Assembly: GCA_032622095.1 (NCBI GenBank)
Contig: CP136061.1
Location: forward strand, 261,794,077-261,858,076
From: Siphonodentalium dalli
Taxonomy: Eukaryota; Mollusca; Scaphopoda; Gadilida; Siphonodentaliidae
Length of the DNA: 64,000 nucleotides
Reading direction: 5' to 3'
Part shown: piece by piece, positions 12,001-18,790 of the stretch
Numbering within the stretch: position 1 is the first letter of the stretch
Layout of the letters: every line of letters begins with the position of its first letter
Program-made: the position numbers and the translations under genes
Notes under the pieces: generated by a model
What the model saw: the letters and a program-made list of their open reading frames with translations, nothing else
Database searches by the model: none
Told to the model about the DNA's origin: nothing

Positions 12001-15000
12001 AGGCGACCTATGGTCGACTCGCATATATAAGAGAATGCATTGGCACAGGGCCCTTCTGTTGGGTAAAGGGTTAAACACATAATCTGATTTGACACAATTT
12101 GGTTCATGGCTTCATAAGCTCAAAAACTCATAACAAACGTAATCCCATTTCGACCAGATTTGGTCTATGGGTTCTACTCAATCACACAATTTCCTATTCC
12201 ACAATTTGACTACGTTTCCAATGCTTACCTGTTGTTACATTTTTGTAGATGGGATCTGGATCATCAAATTTAAAACTGAAATCATGATAATTTCAAAGTC
12301 ATTTTCAGATAATCAGTGATCTCCATTGATGTAATTTTATATTATTCCTCGGCTTGAACATGATTTTGTACCTATGACTGGCTATCCTATTGATGGTCGA
12401 AGTGTACATTTTTCCAGTCACACCTCGAGTTTCATCCCATTCACCTTAAAATTGGATTCCTTTTCATTTCTGCAGACATTCTGGTTTATATTCCTCAGAT
12501 ATCCTACATTCTGGTTTATATTCCTCAGATATCCTACATTCTGGTTTATATTCCTCAGATATCCTACATTCTGGTGAACAGCTGTCAGTGAAGAAAGAAG
12601 TCAAAGTTCCCATTCAAGGTACATTTTTTTTAGCTATAAATAGATAGAACCGCATGAGTGTCTGGATTCTGACGTAATTATCGCACGAGATTTGTTGGCG
12701 GAGCGATACCTCGTCCGCCAACAAATCGAGTGCGATAATTCGTCAAAATCTAGACACTCATGCGGTTCTATTTTTATTACATATCTCCGTATTACAGTAA
12801 GTTGACTCACAATCGTACATCTCCGGTACAGAAAATGTGAATTTAATTGAGTTTTAACGGCATTTTAGGGTTAACGCAACAATCAGACAGGGAGCCCGTC
12901 TATCTGCGAGTGAACTTGACCCGCTCAAAGGTGTTAATTGGGTTTTCCCCAGATTTTCCAAAAATATAACCCAATCAGCGCGCTGCGATTTCGGCATGTG
13001 GGTTGTCGCCCTTGCGTTGAAAAGTTGAAAAAGTAAAAATAGTAACGGTGTGAGCCAGTCTAACAACACTGAATGAAAGAGTTCCGTCGACAGATTGCAC
13101 TAGTGCGATTCTGAGAATTATCACACGCCTGGAACGTCGTGCAATCATGCGAATTACGTTGATAGATATGTAATAATTGACGAAGTCAGGTTTGAGCTAT
13201 TGCCATGGGTTGGCATCGGTTGTGCGTACGTGATTCGTCAAAAATTTCCGATTTTGTTTTTACACCAATCATAAATAGCAAGTTATTGTCAAGATCGTAT
13301 GCTGTGTTAGTAAACAAAAGCCATATAATGATACAGTACAGTGTGTAAAGAGTGTACGATATGCAAAACATTCAACACCGGGGAGACCCCTAAGCGAACT
13401 TTGGTTAAAATTGCCACCATGTTGTTTAAAACATACAATATAGCACTCGCTAATCCTCGCCTCTCAAGATTTTGGTGTTGAATCACTCTCCCCAAAAAGT
13501 CACCACAGTGTTGAGTGTTTTGCTAATCTCACACTCTTTACGTGTTATATATAAACAAACGTTTGGCTCACACAATTTTTGTTTTCTGGATAATATCGCA
13601 TTTCTATACTATCATTATACTATGCTATTAGTATATTCTTGAGGAAATGTTCATAATTTGCTAACTTTTATTTCTAAATTATAACATACATCCAAGGCCA
13701 TCCGTGTCTTAAAATTTAAGGTTATATTTTTAGTCACAACACTTTCACTAAATCCATCTAGCACCGAGTATATTTTATTAACAGTCAACATTTGTAATTA
13801 TACAATTTCTATCCTTCTTTTAAATATGCATAATCTGATTAAATGCCTCTCAAGTACTATTTATTTGGATTCGGGGATAAAAATTATTTGATTCGAGTCG
13901 AGGAACCCACCTTTCAAAGATCAGAGTTATTAGATATCAATTTTTAGAATCTATTATTTTTCACCATCGAGATCTATTAGTGGCCCAGTAAAAGTCGACG
14001 ATCCGACAGCCTCGTTCCAAATTACTGATGAAGATGGATAACTCTAAAATCAAGAGTCTTGGTGTTGATAATAAGGCCAAATTTCATTGTACAACATGTT
14101 GATAAATAACACATTTCTGGCAATATTTTATACTATAGTTAACAGTGGTTAGCATTATTTTTTGGCAATTAATCCATTCTAATAACTGAAGGGGCATTTC
14201 TAAAAATGTTGTTGTTGGAATCTGATGATATGGGGACCATTGAATCTGATTTGAGTACCTTTAACTTTATGAATATGATTTATTTCAGGTTTATGCACGA
14301 GGTGTGGCTACATATCAAGTAATCCAGTGTGCAAGGCCTGCGTACTGCTAGAGGGACTCAACAAAGGGCTTCCAAGGTCAGTGTCAAGGTCACCATAATG
14401 TGAAAATGTTCCTTAGAACATAATATGGCCCTTTAATGTTATGGGGTTCCCAACAAACAGGTGCAGGAATTAAAATTAACAAGCGTTCCCACATCATGAT
14501 GTCACAGGTTGAAAGTTACAAGTCGCAGATGGTTGACACTTGAAATTAACGCAGCAGAATTCAGATACAAGATTTCATAATGAAAGTGACATGATACATA
14601 TTTTATCAGTCTATGTTAACTACATACACACATACAGTTTTTACACTTGTAGCAGTATTCGTTCTTCCTACGAAGAAATTCTGCAGATGCAGGGTGGCAT
14701 GAATTAAGTCTTCTCTATCTTATTGTCCAAAGTCCTCTAAAACTTATCCACTTGGCCTGTTTTAGAAATATATTATTCACCCCATTTATTTGATTATTTT
14801 CAGACTTGGTATCGGTAAAGAGCACAAAGAGAGAAGGAAGGTAATAATGTTTAGTATAACCCTGTAATGAAGTTATGTGGGCAGGGGGATAATGAGTTGG
14901 GGGTGGGGGCAGTATACTGTAATATTAATTTATTTCTAGCTAAAATGAATGCTGTCACGATCAGCAATTGTTAAGACATATATTTTGTGTGAATTTAAGA

Positions 15001-17111
15001 GATATATAAAAGAACTACTCCTTAATTTCCTGGTCAATATCTATGAAACTTGGCACAGTTATTTACCACCATCACAAACAGAATCTGTGATTATGAGATT
15101 GATTGGACGATTATGATATTGATTGGACGTTTATGATATTGATTGGATGATTATGAGATCGGTTAGACGGTTATGATATTGATTGGACGATTACTTGATT
15201 GGTTGGACGATTACGAGATTAGTTGGACGATTATGAGATTGGTTGGATGGTTGTGATATTGATTGGACGATTACTCGATTGGTTGGACGATTACTCGATT
15301 AGTTGGACGATTACTCGATTGGTTGGACGATTACTCGATTAGTTGGACGATTACTCGATTGGTTGGACGATTACTCGATTAGTTGGACGATTATGAGATT
15401 GGTTGGATGGTTATGATATTGATTGGACGATTACTCGACGATTACGAGTGTCAATGACACTGTAGCTCAACTTTGTAAAGAAGGTAATTTTTTTGTGATG
15501 AGCAATGAATAGAGAAATTAAAAAGGAGTGTAAAAATGAGCAGTAAAGTATTTAGTCACACACAGAGTAAAATCCAAGATGGCTGCTGGCGGCCATGTTT
15601 TTTGGTTGAATGACCCCAAAAATGACTCGTTCCCATCTGCATGTCATTGTTAACATCCGTGACAAATTTTATGATGATCAGACTAAAGGTACGACCTGTA
15701 GCCCGTGCTAAAGGATTTAGTCATACAAAGAGTAAAATTCAAGATGGCTGCTGGCGGCCATGTTTTTGGGCCGAATGACCCCAAAATGACTTGTTCCCAG
15801 ATACATGTCAATATTAACATCCATGACAAATTTCATGATGATCAGATAAACAGTACGACCTGTGGCCCGTGCTAATGGATTGAATTTTGAAATCAAAGAT
15901 GGCCACTGGCGGCCATGTTTTTTGTCCGAATGACTCCAAAATGACTCGTTCCCATCTACATTCCAATTTCAACAGCCATGACAAATTTCATGATGATCAG
16001 ACTAAAGGTACGACCTGTAGCCCGTGCTAAAGGATTTAGTCATACAAAGAGTAAAATCCAAGATAGCTGTTGGCGGCCATGTTTTTTGCATGAATAACCC
16101 AAAAATGACTCGTTCCCATCTACATGTCATTGTTAACATCCATGACAAATTTTATGATGATCTGACCAAAGGTACAACCTGTAGCCCGTGCTAAAGGATT
16201 TAGTCATGCAAAGAGTAAAATCCAAGATGGCTGCTGGTGGCCATGTTTTTTGGCCAAATAACCCCAAAATTACTCGTTCCCATCTACATGTCAATATTAA
16301 CATCCATGACAAATTTCATAACGATCAGACGAACAGTACGGCCTGTAGCCCGTGCTAATGGATTGAATTTTGAAATCTAAGATGGCCGCTGGCGGCCATG
16401 TTTTTTTTCCGAATGACCCCAAAATGAATCATTCCGGTACAAATGTTGATGTCAACAGCTATGACAAATTTCATAATGATCCGATCAAAGGTAGGATAGG
16501 ATAGGATAATTTTATTTACAATATACACACATGGAAAGTACAATTACAAATAAATATAATATTGATAGACTATACATGTATATTGCTAGGGGTGATATAG
16601 TCATGGCTGACTGTCTTCCTATCACCCCTGGATGTGGTGACAGATTATATGATGAAGATGGATTATATGATGAAGATGGTACGACCTGTATTGTTGACGC
16701 CTTACGCACGACAAAGCCAAAGCTAAAAATGATTCAAACATTATCATACTAAATTTTGTTAAACTGTTACCCACATTTAGAAATATTTTAGTTATAAAAT
16801 AGGCACTCCAGAAGTAAACATATCTGCCAATATGGTACTGACTTCTTTCTCATTCTCATTCTCGGGCAGCTGTTATTTGATATGAAACAACATTAATTTT
16901 CACAATTCATAAATTTCAGTATGCTGAAAGACTGAAAAAGGAGGAAGACGCAAAGTCTGCAGAGGAAGCCAATTTATCTAAGCAACTGCAGGAAAATTTA
17001 CAGATATCCACAACCGACACTGGACAGATCGATGTACAGATATCCACGACCGACACTGGACAGATCGATGTACAGATATCCAAGGCCGACACTGGACAGC
17101 TCGACTTTTGA
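3002..17111 (+). CDS. CTU1: CTU1, cytoplasmic tRNA 2-thiolation protein 1 (3' ten exons, partial gene)
   Basis: CTU1 (Ncs6/ATPBD3 family) is the adenylating PP-loop subunit that, with CTU2 and the sulfur carrier URM1, thiolates the wobble uridine of cytosolic Lys, Glu and Gln tRNAs. Ten exons give 244 residues after a split first codon. Joined lengths (78, 42, 50, 65, 66, 59, 60, 88, 37, 192) keep one open frame to a TGA at 17109-17111. Visible landmarks in order are [38 protein letters not shown], a third conserved Cys in [23 protein letters not shown], and a C-terminal CxxC...CxxC zinc-ribbon-like module followed by [15 protein letters not shown]. By analogy with TtuA, the two Cys of CTFC and the later Cys probably bind an Fe-S cluster. 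The N-terminal PP-loop exons are not seen and should lie upstream. The C-terminal tail is a lineage-specific repeat. Identification is by remembered family sequence. Confidence 0.93.
3538..3579 (+). CDS. CTU1: CTU1 exon b ([10 protein letters not shown])
   Basis: A 42-bp exon after a TTTTTTTCAG acceptor, with donor GTGAGT from 3580. It encodes (G)[13 protein letters not shown], the most conserved signature of the Ncs6/TtcA-like ATPase fold after the P-loop. Phases (2 bases in, 1 base out) match both neighbours. Confidence 0.93.
3938..4024. mobile_element. GAATGAGGTCCCC palindromic MITE, copy 1
   Basis: Inverted arms GAATGAGGTCCCCAGAGGGT and ACCCTCTGGGGACCTCATTC flank a short loop with CATGGTGGGCTAGCATC. 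It is a member of the family whose complete copy, with an 8-bp duplication, is at 48629-48779. Confidence 0.85.
4214..4302. mobile_element. GAATGAGGTCCCC palindromic MITE, copy 2
   Basis: Same family as 48629-48779: AGAATGAGGTCCCCATAGTG on the left and ACCCTCTGGGGACCTCATTC on the right. The left arm is partly decayed. Flanking AGATAC and ATAGACACAAAATACTCAGG are degraded outer arms. Confidence 0.8.
4499..4590. repeat. 22-bp minisatellite, four copies
   Basis: The unit is CTTTGAGAAGCATTGAAGTG plus AC. It lies immediately upstream of a long foldback. Confidence 0.88.
4609..4824. mobile_element. Long foldback (inverted repeat) element in a CTU1 intron
   Basis: Two ~85-100-bp arms are near-perfect inverted copies. 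The left contains CACAGCAGAATTATGTGTAA and CTTTTCAGGATTTAGTC; the right contains their complements. They meet at a tiny centre, GAAAGCTCTCGTGGGAGAGC. The element would form a long hairpin in CTU1 pre-mRNA. Confidence 0.88.
4978..5027 (+). CDS. CTU1: CTU1 exon c
   Basis: A 50-bp exon after CTTTCAG, with donor GTAAGT from 5028. It encodes (I)[16 protein letters not shown], matching the LRGD segment after the HNADD motif. It ends in phase 0. Confidence 0.9.
5518..5582 (+). CDS. CTU1: CTU1 exon d (third conserved Cys)
   Basis: A 65-bp exon after GTTTCAG, with donor GTAAGT from 5583. It encodes [21 protein letters not shown](M). The Cys in SRCKPF is the likely third cluster ligand. The last exon bases and donor are echoed downstream (CATGTAAGTACACATATGAG, then a further copy to about 5645), a small tandem duplication of the exon end. 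Confidence 0.9.
5990..6175. repeat. ~115-bp imperfect tandem duplication
   Basis: TTTTCAACCAAATTTGGTTT followed by GGTGA and a CCGGC(A/G)GATGTTATAC segment occurs twice, just before the 33-bp array. Confidence 0.75.
6235..6775. repeat. 33-bp minisatellite with a 14-bp sub-repeat
   Basis: The 33-bp unit is CCTCTAACACACAAAGGGGC plus CACAATAAAGGAG, about 12 copies. At both ends it alternates with runs of a 14-bp unit GGGGCCACAATAAA. Because 33 is divisible by three, open frames appear on both strands; they are not genes. Confidence 0.92.
6893..6958 (+). CDS. CTU1: CTU1 exon e
   Basis: A 66-bp exon after CTATTTTTAG, with donor GTAAAC from 6959. It encodes (M)[21 protein letters not shown](R). 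The DYFSTEC-Y-P pattern is typical of CTU1. Phase 2 in and phase 2 out agree with the neighbours. Confidence 0.92.
7188..7305. repeat. Short inverted repeat around 7190-7305
   Basis: GAATGAATTTTGAGCCATG and CATGGCTCAAATTCATTC form inverted arms separated by about 75 bases. It is probably a decayed MITE. Confidence 0.6.
7671..8122. mobile_element. TTAA-flanked MITE (AGGTAC family), copy a
   Basis: TTAA at 7667-7670 and 8123-8126 flanks a ~450-bp element. Internal segments shared with 13824-14260 and 50217-50553 are TTTGATTCGAGTCGAGGAAC, AGATGGATAACTCTAAAATC, TTGGAATCTGATGATATGG and ATCGGATT-GTACCT. The TTAA duplication suggests a piggyBac-like or Kolobok-like origin. Confidence 0.7.
8170..8325. 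repeat. Imperfect inverted repeat (ACACAAGTGTGTTAATGGGT)
   Basis: ACACAAGTGTGTTAATGGGT is mirrored by ACCCATTAACATATGTGTCA. It is a probable foldback remnant in a CTU1 intron. Confidence 0.6.
8560..8880. repeat. ~157-bp tandem duplication
   Basis: TAATAAGTATTCAAACTAAG is present at 8564 and 8721. Both copies continue with a diverged segment containing TTGGTCTGAGAA and a TAGCACCAATGA-like or TAGCCTTAATGA-like part. Confidence 0.75.
8929..8987 (+). CDS. CTU1: CTU1 exon f
   Basis: A 59-bp exon after TCTATTTTAG, with donor GTATGT from 8988. It encodes (R)[19 protein letters not shown] and leaves one base for the next exon. It is followed by short imperfect copies of the donor sequence (TAGGTATGTT repeated to about 9035). 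Confidence 0.9.
9320..10100 (+). repeat. GGGGGTATAC/CCGTCCG dispersed repeat with ~172-bp tandem units
   Basis: The start is AAAAGGGGGGGTATACTG followed by repeated GTCCGTCCGTGC-like motifs. Then come four units, each with GGATGTTCACTACTATGAGG (9477, 9607, 9779, 9952); the first is shortened to 130 bp. The units are nearly identical, so the expansion is recent. Confidence 0.88.
10130..11575. repeat. 27-bp satellite array (~50 copies) with a later variant unit
   Basis: The unit is CATTATATACCATGAACCCC plus CAGATTA. From about 10970, units with an added TATAAAATATATACCA-type segment alternate with plain ones, giving longer composite repeats. Indels in the C run are frequent (a 13-C run near 10810). 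The array sits inside a dispersed repeat seen unexpanded at 1750 and 2735. Confidence 0.93.
11699..12070. mobile_element. piggyBac-type MITE, copy 1 (TTAA flanks, double hairpin)
   Basis: TTAA at 11695-11698 and 12071-12074 flanks terminal inverted repeats CCCTTTACCCAACA and TGTTGGGTAAAGGG. Inside are two oppositely oriented ~68-bp palindromes. Each starts CCAATGCATTCTCTTATATA and ends GAGAATGCATTGG; one reads CGAGTCGACCATAGGTCGCC at its centre and the other the complement. The TTAA duplication and CCC terminus fit piggyBac. There is no transposase. Confidence 0.88.
12476..12568 (+). repeat. 30-bp tandem triplication across the CTU1 exon g acceptor
   Basis: The unit contains CTGGTTTATATTCCTCAGAT and ATCCTACATT and is present three times with essentially no divergence. 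Each copy includes a polypyrimidine-like stretch and an AG. A further strong acceptor, TTTCATTTCTGCAG, ends at 12475, but it would shift the frame to a stop. Confidence 0.92.
12559..12618 (+). CDS. CTU1: CTU1 exon g (behind a triplicated acceptor)
   Basis: A 60-bp exon encoding (D)[19 protein letters not shown], with donor GTACAT from 12619. The acceptor TATTCCTCAG at 12549-12558 is the third of three copies in a 30-bp tandem repeat. Use of the acceptors ending at 12498 or 12528 would stay in frame and add 20 or 10 residues (unit [10 protein letters not shown]). The proximal acceptor is chosen because it gives the family-like spacing between the R-P-S stretch and the HSGE segment. Confidence 0.87.
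12645..12770. repeat. Foldback with ~55-bp arms
   Basis: AGAACCGCATGAGTGTCTGG and TCGTCCGCCAACAAATCGAG-type segments pair across a short loop (GAGCGATACCTC). ACATATCT at 12779 and AGATATGT at 13164 may be the ends of a larger nested element. Confidence 0.8.
13340..13545. repeat. Imperfect inverted repeat (GTAAAGAGTGT...)
   Basis: GTAAAGAGTGTACGATATGC plus AAAACATTCAACAC is mirrored by GTGTTGAGTGTTTTGC plus CACACTCTTTAC. It is probably a decayed MITE. Confidence 0.65.
13824..14260. mobile_element. TTAA-flanked MITE (AGGTAC family), copy b
   Basis: TTAA at 13820-13823 and 14261-14264. The internal sequence is collinear with 7671-8122 (TTTGATTCGAGTCGAGGAAC, AGATGGATAACTCTAAAATC, GTTGTTGGAATCTGATGATA). 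It ends only ~25 bases before the CTU1 exon h acceptor. Confidence 0.72.
14289..14376 (+). CDS. CTU1: CTU1 exon h (zinc-ribbon-like C-terminal module)
   Basis: An 88-bp exon after TTATTTCAG, with donor GTCAGT from 14377. It encodes (G)[19 protein letters not shown] then LEGLNKGLP(R). The paired CxxC motifs form the conserved C-terminal zinc-binding region of the family. This is the strongest single identifier of the gene. Confidence 0.94.
14804..14840 (+). CDS. CTU1: CTU1 exon i
   Basis: A 37-bp exon after GATTATTTTCAG, with donor GTAATA from 14841. It encodes [18 protein letters not shown] is the conserved end of the CTU1 core. It ends in phase 0. Confidence 0.88.
15085..15440. repeat. 20-bp minisatellite (~18 copies)
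   Basis: The unit is GATTGGTTGGACGATTACTC with variants GATTAGTTGG and GATTATGAGATT. An alternating GGTTGG/AGTTGG pattern from 15290 to 15400 gives a 40-bp dimer. Confidence 0.9.
15545..16490. repeat. ~160-bp tandem repeat, six copies, with AAGATGGC motifs
   Basis: Each unit carries AAGATGGCTGCTGGCGGCCA (15576, 15741, 15896, 16060, 16223, 16378 with variants), ACTCGTTCCCATCTACATGT, CATGACAAATTTCATGATGA and GGTACGACCTGTAGCCCGTG. Units differ by about 10 percent. Confidence 0.88.
16493..16678 (-). mobile_element. Small retroelement-like insertion with (GGATA)n end
   Basis: TAGGATAGGATAGGATAATT followed by TTTATTTACAATATACACAC interrupts the sixth 160-bp unit between GATCAAAG and GGTACGACCTGTA. 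The simple-repeat end plus T-rich start looks like the 3' tail of a LINE or SINE read on the - strand. A short GGTA is shared by both edges. Class is not established. Confidence 0.5.
16920..17111 (+). CDS. CTU1: CTU1 terminal exon j with coding minisatellite
   Basis: A 192-bp terminal exon after AAATTTCAG, in phase 0, ending at TGA 17109-17111. It encodes an acidic helical stretch ([19 protein letters not shown]) and then three 12-residue repeats ([12 protein letters not shown] twice, then [12 protein letters not shown]). The tail lies beyond the conserved CTU1 core and looks lineage-specific. The exon call is supported by phase and by the acceptor; no homology is claimed for the repeat. Confidence 0.8.
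   Translation, partial: YAERLKKEEDAKSAEEANLSKQLQENLQISTTDTGQIDVQISTTDTGQIDVQISKADTGQLDF
16998..17106 (+). repeat. 36-bp coding repeat, three copies, in the CTU1 C-terminus
   Basis: Three tandem copies of a 12-codon unit that starts CAGATATCCAC and contains GACACTGGACAGATCGATGT. Only a few substitutions separate them, so the duplication is recent. The third copy is cut by the stop codon. Confidence 0.9.
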
Positions 17112-17456
17112 CTCATCTTGTTTTATAATTCCTGTGATATATTAAATAATTTTGTTATTCATCAAATTCGTTGTTTTTTTAAACCAACTATTGAATGTGG
17201 GTACATTTTGGTTGCACAAAGGAGACAGGATATCTTGTCCTCCTTTCACACATAGCAAAACAAGATGTGGAATGCTGCGACTTTTGCTGTAGAAATCCCT
17301 GGATATTGCTAATTGAATTTCTCCAATATGTAGCTGTTAACATTTAAAAATTTATGGCTGAGCTATGTTCACACTCCATTCCCTGTAACCTCTCACATCT
17401 GGAACTAGAGACTATAATCTTCATTGCTTTTGGCGTGATAAATAATCCATTGATAA
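17112..17456. other. Downstream of CTU1: no further feature recognised
   Basis: 3' UTR and intergenic sequence. GGAGACAGGATATCTTGTCC TCC is a short local palindrome near 17220-17245. I see nothing else. Confidence 0.5.
17141..17146 (+). promoter_or_regulatory. Candidate CTU1 polyadenylation signal ATTAAA
   Basis: An ATTAAA hexamer lies 30 bases after the CTU1 stop and is followed by T-rich sequence. It is the closest canonical variant. Position fits a very short 3' UTR, but no transcript evidence is available. Confidence 0.45.
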
Positions 17457-17477
17457 TCATGTCGGGCACATCCTGAA
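17457..17477. mobile_element. Left end of the MITE that hosts the 39-bp satellite
   Basis: CATGTCGGGCACATCCTGAA matches the end CAGGTCAGGCACATCCTGAA of the compact copy at 48079. It is interrupted at 17478 by a nested element. The MITE continues at 17985 (CTGAATTAAACTATTA) and again at 18623. Confidence 0.75.
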
Positions 17478-17984
17478 CAGGTCTGGCAATTCCCAATTAT
17501 AGCTATATTTCACCATCGTTTAACAATATTTTACCAATTGGCATGGCGCGTAAGCATTACTGCGAGCTGTTGCAACTAAGGGTGAGGGGTATTATTTCCT
17601 AGCAACTTATGAAAGCACTGCCGGTATCATTTCGGTTGCACCAGCTTGCGGAATATCTGACAAGCATAGCTAAGCATGTGTATCTGTTTAGAAATCTGTT
17701 ATGCTAGGCGATTTGGGACTCATATCCATCCATATATGATCTACTATTCTTGTATTTAGGTAAACTTGTCAGGAAAAAGTAACCATGTTGGACTATTTTG
17801 TTAATTATACATGAAAATGGCAAACTATATTAACTTACTAAGAATAATCAAATCAGGTTATTGTATATAGCAACGATTATTTGTTGGATTGAGTTATCTC
17901 TCTTCAACCAGATTCATCCACCACCAATAGGCATATGTAGCTGCATGAGGCTATTATAGCTATAATTAGTAATTGCCAGACCTG
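17478..17984. mobile_element. Nested MITE with CAGGTCTGGCAATT ends
   Basis: Terminal inverted repeats CAGGTCTGGCAATTCCCAAT and TTAGTAATTGCCAGACCTG, with CTGAA duplicated on both sides (17473-17477 and 17985-17989). Removing it restores the CATCCTGAATTAAAC of the host MITE. No coding sequence is seen. Class is undetermined (5-bp duplication). Confidence 0.8.
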
Positions 17985-18000
17985 CTGAATTAAACTATTA

Positions 18001-18622
18001 GTTATATTATTATATCCCCACTTTCGAAGAAAATGGGGGGGTATACTAGATTGACTGCGTCTGTCCATCCGTACGTCACGCTTTCTCCCTCCGTCAGTCG
18101 AGCCGTCCGTCCGACCTCATAACTCGAAGAACTATGAACAGATTTCAATAATTTTTTGTATGCAATCTCCTTAGGACTGCCTCTCCGCATGATGCTAATT
18201 GCGGTTCGGTCCGACTTTTTTTTTTTTTAAGTTACACCTTATTTTGACTTAGAAAATTCTGTCCGACTTAATAACTTTAACAAATATGAACCGATTTCAA
18301 TAATTTTTGGTATACATGCTTCTCACAATACCCTCTCTACATGATGCGGCTAGGGATTGGCTCAGACTGTTTTTCATAATATTACACTTCATTTTCGACT
18401 TATTTTGACTAAGAAAATTCTGTCCGACTTAATAACTTTAACAAATATGAACCAATTTGAATAATTTTTTTCAGTACAAGCTTCTTGTGACACCATATCG
18501 ATATTATTAGTCCGAATTTTTCTTTAAAGTTAAAAATCTTTTTTGTTGGGTTTACGGATAATGCGGGTTGAATTTGCCACGATGGGGGTATGCTAGCACT
18601 CGAGTGCACACCTCTTGTATTT
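18001..18622 (+). mobile_element. GGGGGTATAC/CCGTCCG element with an 8-bp direct repeat
   Basis: AACTATTA flanks the insert at 17993-18000 and 18623-18630. It contains ATGGGGGGGTATACTAG, CCGTCAGTCGAGCCGTCCGT and three diverged units with TATGAACCGATTTCAATAAT-like segments. Removing it rejoins the host MITE (AACTATTATAGTTGAATTTG). It shows that this repeat class is mobile. Confidence 0.78.
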
Positions 18623-18790
18623 AACTATTATAGTTGAATTTGACAATGTTGAATCCACCAATTCCCTGTTTTTGTGGAAAATTGCACTCGTATCAACATT
18701 ACAGCAAAATTTTCAGTTTCCTGATAAAATTAATTTTGCAACCTTTTGCCCTGGCTTATTTTAGATAATGACACAAGCATGCCTTTCTAA
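18623..18790. mobile_element. Internal part of the host MITE left of the satellite
   Basis: GTTGAATCCACCAATTCCCT, GCAACCTTTTGCCCTGGC and ATGCCTTTCTAAATGACATT align in order with the compact MITE at 48079-48501. The satellite begins exactly where the compact copy has its single ATGACATTAA...ATCGCT segment. Confidence 0.82.

Noticed and set aside
12471-12475. Strong acceptor TTTCATTTCTGCAG as the start of CTU1 exon g
   Set aside because: The phase from the previous exon would read into a TGA before the HSGEQL segment.
12374-12577. + strand frame with repeated [10 protein letters not shown]
   Set aside because: It is the wrong frame of the triplicated CTU1 acceptor region. The exon frame is fixed by phase and by family motifs.
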